Part shown: in pieces, positions 62,353 through 64,000 of the stretch
Layout: the number at the start of each line of letters is the position of its first letter
Numbering within the stretch: the first letter of the stretch is position 1
NCBI RefSeq assembly: GCF_014640295.1
Contig: NZ_BMGR01000001.1
Location: forward strand, 1-64,000
Source of the DNA: Paenibacillus abyssi
GTDB lineage: Bacteria; Bacillota; Bacilli; Paenibacillales; Paenibacillaceae
Length of the DNA: 64,000 bases
Reading direction: 5' to 3'
Translations under genes and position numbers: made by a program
The notes under the pieces: model-generated
The model's database searches: none
Told to the model about the DNA's origin: nothing
What the model saw: the letters and a program-made list of their open reading frames with translations, nothing else

Positions 62353-63684
62353 GTGAAATCATTGAACTCCAGCAGTCGGAAGCGATGGTTCGGCCTTGTT
62401 CTTGCACTCGTCGTTTGTATGATCGGCATTTCCTCACCGTTTCAACACTTTGCCGCATTCCCGAATGAACTTCGTTTATTCTCCGGCCAACTGAAACGTT
62501 TGAACTACGTGATGCCGGTTCATGCTCAGCTTACCGTTAATCCGCAAGTGTTAAGTGTCAACGGATCAACGGATCGTTCGATGCAGGTGGATTTGAGTCG
62601 TCCTTTATCTCTGGAACCGCACCAAAGCGGCCAAACGCAATTGAAGTTGAAATTATTTGGCAGGATTCCTTTCAAGACAGTCAAAGTAAGTGTGGTACCT
62701 GATTTGAAGGTGATCCCAGGCGGTCAGACGATTGGCGTCAAAGTCAAATCGGCAGGGATTATGGTTGTTGGGCATCATCAAGTGACGACTGGCAAAGAAA
62801 GCAAGCTCTCTCCCGGTGAACAAGCAGGTATCAAGCTGGGGGATTTAATCGTTCGAGTAAACGGCGTTTACTTAAACGAAGTTGCCAAGGTAGCGACAAT
62901 TGTAGAGAAATCAGGTAAAATCAAACAGTCCTTAAAATTATCGATTAAACGCAATGGGCAATTGATTGAGAAGCGGATCAAGCCGGCGTATGACATTGAA
63001 GATCAAGCATGGCGCTTAGGCTTGTACATCCGCGATTCTGCAGCCGGTGTGGGTACTTTAACTTTCTATGCCCCGGATCAAAGGGTATACGGCGCCCTAG
63101 GGCATGTTATAACCGATATGGACACCCAATCCCCGATTGAAGTCGGTGATGGGCAAATCGTTCAATCGAATGTAACTTCAATTAACAAAAGCCAGAATGG
63201 TGAACCCGGGGAGAAACGGGCTCATTTTCTGAAGGCGGGCAAAATATTGGGGAACGTCGTTAGCAATACGCAATTCGGCATCTTCGGCAAGATGAGCGAG
63301 CTTCCTTCTCACAGTTATGATATGAAGCCTGTACCGGTTGCTTTTGCAGAAGAGGTACAGGAAGGCCCTGCCGAGATATTGACGGTAATCGGCGGACAAA
63401 AGGTCGAACGATTCAAGATTGAGATTATGCATGTAACGAAGCAAACGACGCCGGCGACCAAAGGCATGGTCATCCGGATTACAGATCCCAAACTTATTGA
63501 ACACACTGGTGGCATCGTACAAGGCATGTCAGGCAGTCCGATCCTTCAAAACGGCAAGCTGGTCGGTGCAGTTACTCACGTGTTTGTCAATGATCCAACA
63601 TCAGGTTACGGTTGTTTTATTGAATGGATGCTGCAGGATGCAGGGGTCTTGCTAAAACCCGAAAAAAATCTTAAGGCGAGCTAA
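62353..63684 (+). CDS. spoIVB: SpoIVB sporulation serine protease (S55)
   Basis: Protease secreted from the forespore that cleaves SpoIVFA and so triggers pro-sigma-K activation in the mother cell. The 443-residue protein has an N-terminal membrane helix (about 11-30), a PDZ domain (about 125-215, with LSPGEQAGIKLGDLIVRVNG) and the peptidase domain with the Ser in GIVQGMSGSPIL (about residue 393) and the catalytic His likely in GALGHVI. The GTG start at 62353 follows AGGGAG; TTG 62365 is an alternative. It is followed by spo0A, the classic order. Confidence 0.95.
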   Translation: MKSLNSSSRKRWFGLVLALVVCMIGISSPFQHFAAFPNELRLFSGQLKRLNYVMPVHAQLTVNPQVLSVNGSTDRSMQVDLSRPLSLEPHQSGQTQLKLKLFGRIPFKTVKVSVVPDLKVIPGGQTIGVKVKSAGIMVVGHHQVTTGKESKLSPGEQAGIKLGDLIVRVNGVYLNEVAKVATIVEKSGKIKQSLKLSIKRNGQLIEKRIKPAYDIEDQAWRLGLYIRDSAAGVGTLTFYAPDQRVYGALGHVITDMDTQSPIEVGDGQIVQSNVTSINKSQNGEPGEKRAHFLKAGKILGNVVSNTQFGIFGKMSELPSHSYDMKPVPVAFAEEVQEGPAEILTVIGGQKVERFKIEIMHVTKQTTPATKGMVIRITDPKLIEHTGGIVQGMSGSPILQNGKLVGAVTHVFVNDPTSGYGCFIEWMLQDAGVLLKPEKNLKAS

Positions 63685-63704
63685 AGCGCCTTAAGATTTT
63701 TTTG
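63662..63704 (+). terminator. Terminator overlapping the spoIVB stop codon
   Basis: AAAAAATCTTAAGGCG and CGCCTTAAGATTTTTT form a long stem; the spoIVB stop codon TAA lies in the loop. Seven T residues follow. Confidence 0.93.
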
Positions 63705-63721
63705 TACCATGCGCCATCTTT

Positions 63722-63728
63722 TGTCGAA
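63722..63728 (+). promoter_or_regulatory. Spo0A box 1
   Basis: Exact TGTCGAA heptamer about 220 bp upstream of the spo0A start codon; a near copy TTCGAAC lies shortly after it. Confidence 0.7.
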
Positions 63729-63816
63729 ATTATACGAATTCATTCGAACAGTGACGCTTATTGTAATAAATTATTTATTATAATTCAATTTATAAAAAAA
63801 ATAAAGAAAAATAATT

Positions 63817-63823
63817 TTCGACA
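63817..63823 (-). promoter_or_regulatory. Spo0A box 2
   Basis: TTCGACA, the exact inverse of TGTCGAA, directly before the putative sigma-H promoter. Confidence 0.7.
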
Positions 63824-63852
63824 GAAGGAATTTATAAGCCAATGTCGAAAAC
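63824..63852 (+). promoter_or_regulatory. Possible sigma-H promoter of spo0A
   Basis: GAAGGAATT (63824-63832) fits the sigma-H -35 consensus RnAGGAwww. After 11 bases, GTCGAAAAC (63844-63852) is an imperfect -10 (RnnGAATww). The -10 overlaps Spo0A box 3. Confidence 0.45.
63843..63849 (+). promoter_or_regulatory. Spo0A box 3
   Basis: Exact TGTCGAA heptamer 99 bp before the spo0A start codon. Confidence 0.7.
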
Positions 63853-63947
63853 GTTATGACAGGAAAGAAAAAGAAAAGCTAACTGAGTAGAATAAAAAAG
63901 ATACCATCTATTATTATGGTAATTCAGATTAAAAGGGAGGACCTACC

Positions 63948-64000
63948 TTGCAAAAAGTTGAAGTATTATTGGCGGACGACAATCGAGAATTCACAAATCT
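63948..64000 (+). CDS. spo0A: Spo0A sporulation response regulator (5' end only)
   Basis: Only the first 17 codons are in the window. They encode MQKVEVLLADDNREF, matching the N-terminus of the Spo0A receiver domain, with the acidic pair DD that helps bind Mg next to the phosphorylated Asp. The TTG start lies 7 bases after GGGAGG. Spo0A is the master phosphorelay output for entry into sporulation. Identity is supported by position directly after spoIVB and by three Spo0A boxes upstream. The rest of the gene lies beyond the window. Confidence 0.93.
   Translation, partial: MQKVEVLLADDNREFTN

Noticed and set aside
63858-63896. Second sigma-H promoter (ACAGGAAAG ... GTAGAATAA) before spo0A
   Set aside because: Both elements look good, but the spacer is about 19 bases, well beyond the usual 11-12.

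Overview
The window looks like the chromosome of an endospore-forming member of the Bacillales, most likely a Paenibacillus-type organism. It carries the complete spoIIIAA-AH operon, spoIVB, the start of spo0A and a spore photoproduct lyase. It also has two secreted proteins with copper-amine-oxidase-type 'stalk' domains, which are common in Paenibacillaceae. Base composition is balanced, TTG and GTG starts are frequent and Shine-Dalgarno sequences are strong. The genus is inferred from gene content only.

1-16 kb, mixed accessory and housekeeping. The window opens inside the 3' end of a group II intron (domains V and VI), about 45 bp before a quinone oxidoreductase gene. Then come thymidine kinase, an LrgA/LrgB pair, a secreted GH18-like protein, a TIP30-like oxidoreductase, tRNA-Thr and tRNA-Pro, a Rieske protein, glutathione peroxidase, the RNA polymerase recycling helicase HelD, a lipoprotein, an AraC regulator divergent from a sugar isomerase/dehydrogenase pair, and a large TPM-domain coiled-coil membrane protein.

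16-23 kb, glycogen. A broken metallophosphoesterase and about 600 bp without a recognisable gene precede glgC-glgD-glgA and a translationally coupled GH15 glucoamylase-like gene. No glgB or glgP is present here.

23-34 kb, metals and stress. Two small membrane proteins and a second stalk-domain protein precede zur, yidD, a T-box-controlled metS, and a zinc ABC transporter (znuA-znuC-znuB). The transporter has a consensus sigma-A promoter overlapped downstream by a Zur-like operator. ccdA and a convergent splB follow.

34-64 kb, a conserved block in Bacillus subtilis order: mntR, yqhO, yqhP, yqhQ, yqhR, aroQ, yqhT, efp, then yqhV, spoIIIAA-AH, accB, accC, yqhY, amaP and a DUF2273 gene, nusB, folD, xseA, xseB, ispA, dxs, tlyA, argR, recN, spoIVB and spo0A. 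An aspartokinase, a DUF441 membrane protein and a ComA-type phosphosulfolactate synthase sit between efp and yqhV. An unrecognised membrane-anchored protein sits between tlyA and argR.

Regulatory sites readable from sequence include sigma-E-like promoters before spoIIIAA and yqhV, three exact Spo0A boxes before spo0A, extended -10 promoters before accB and dxs, and many intrinsic terminators. Some terminator-like hairpins lie inside the coding sequence of a convergent neighbour. Nothing here amounts to a wholly new system. The best leads are the cytoplasmic GH15 enzyme in the glycogen operon, the group II intron junction, the gene inserted between tlyA and argR, and the embedded hairpins.
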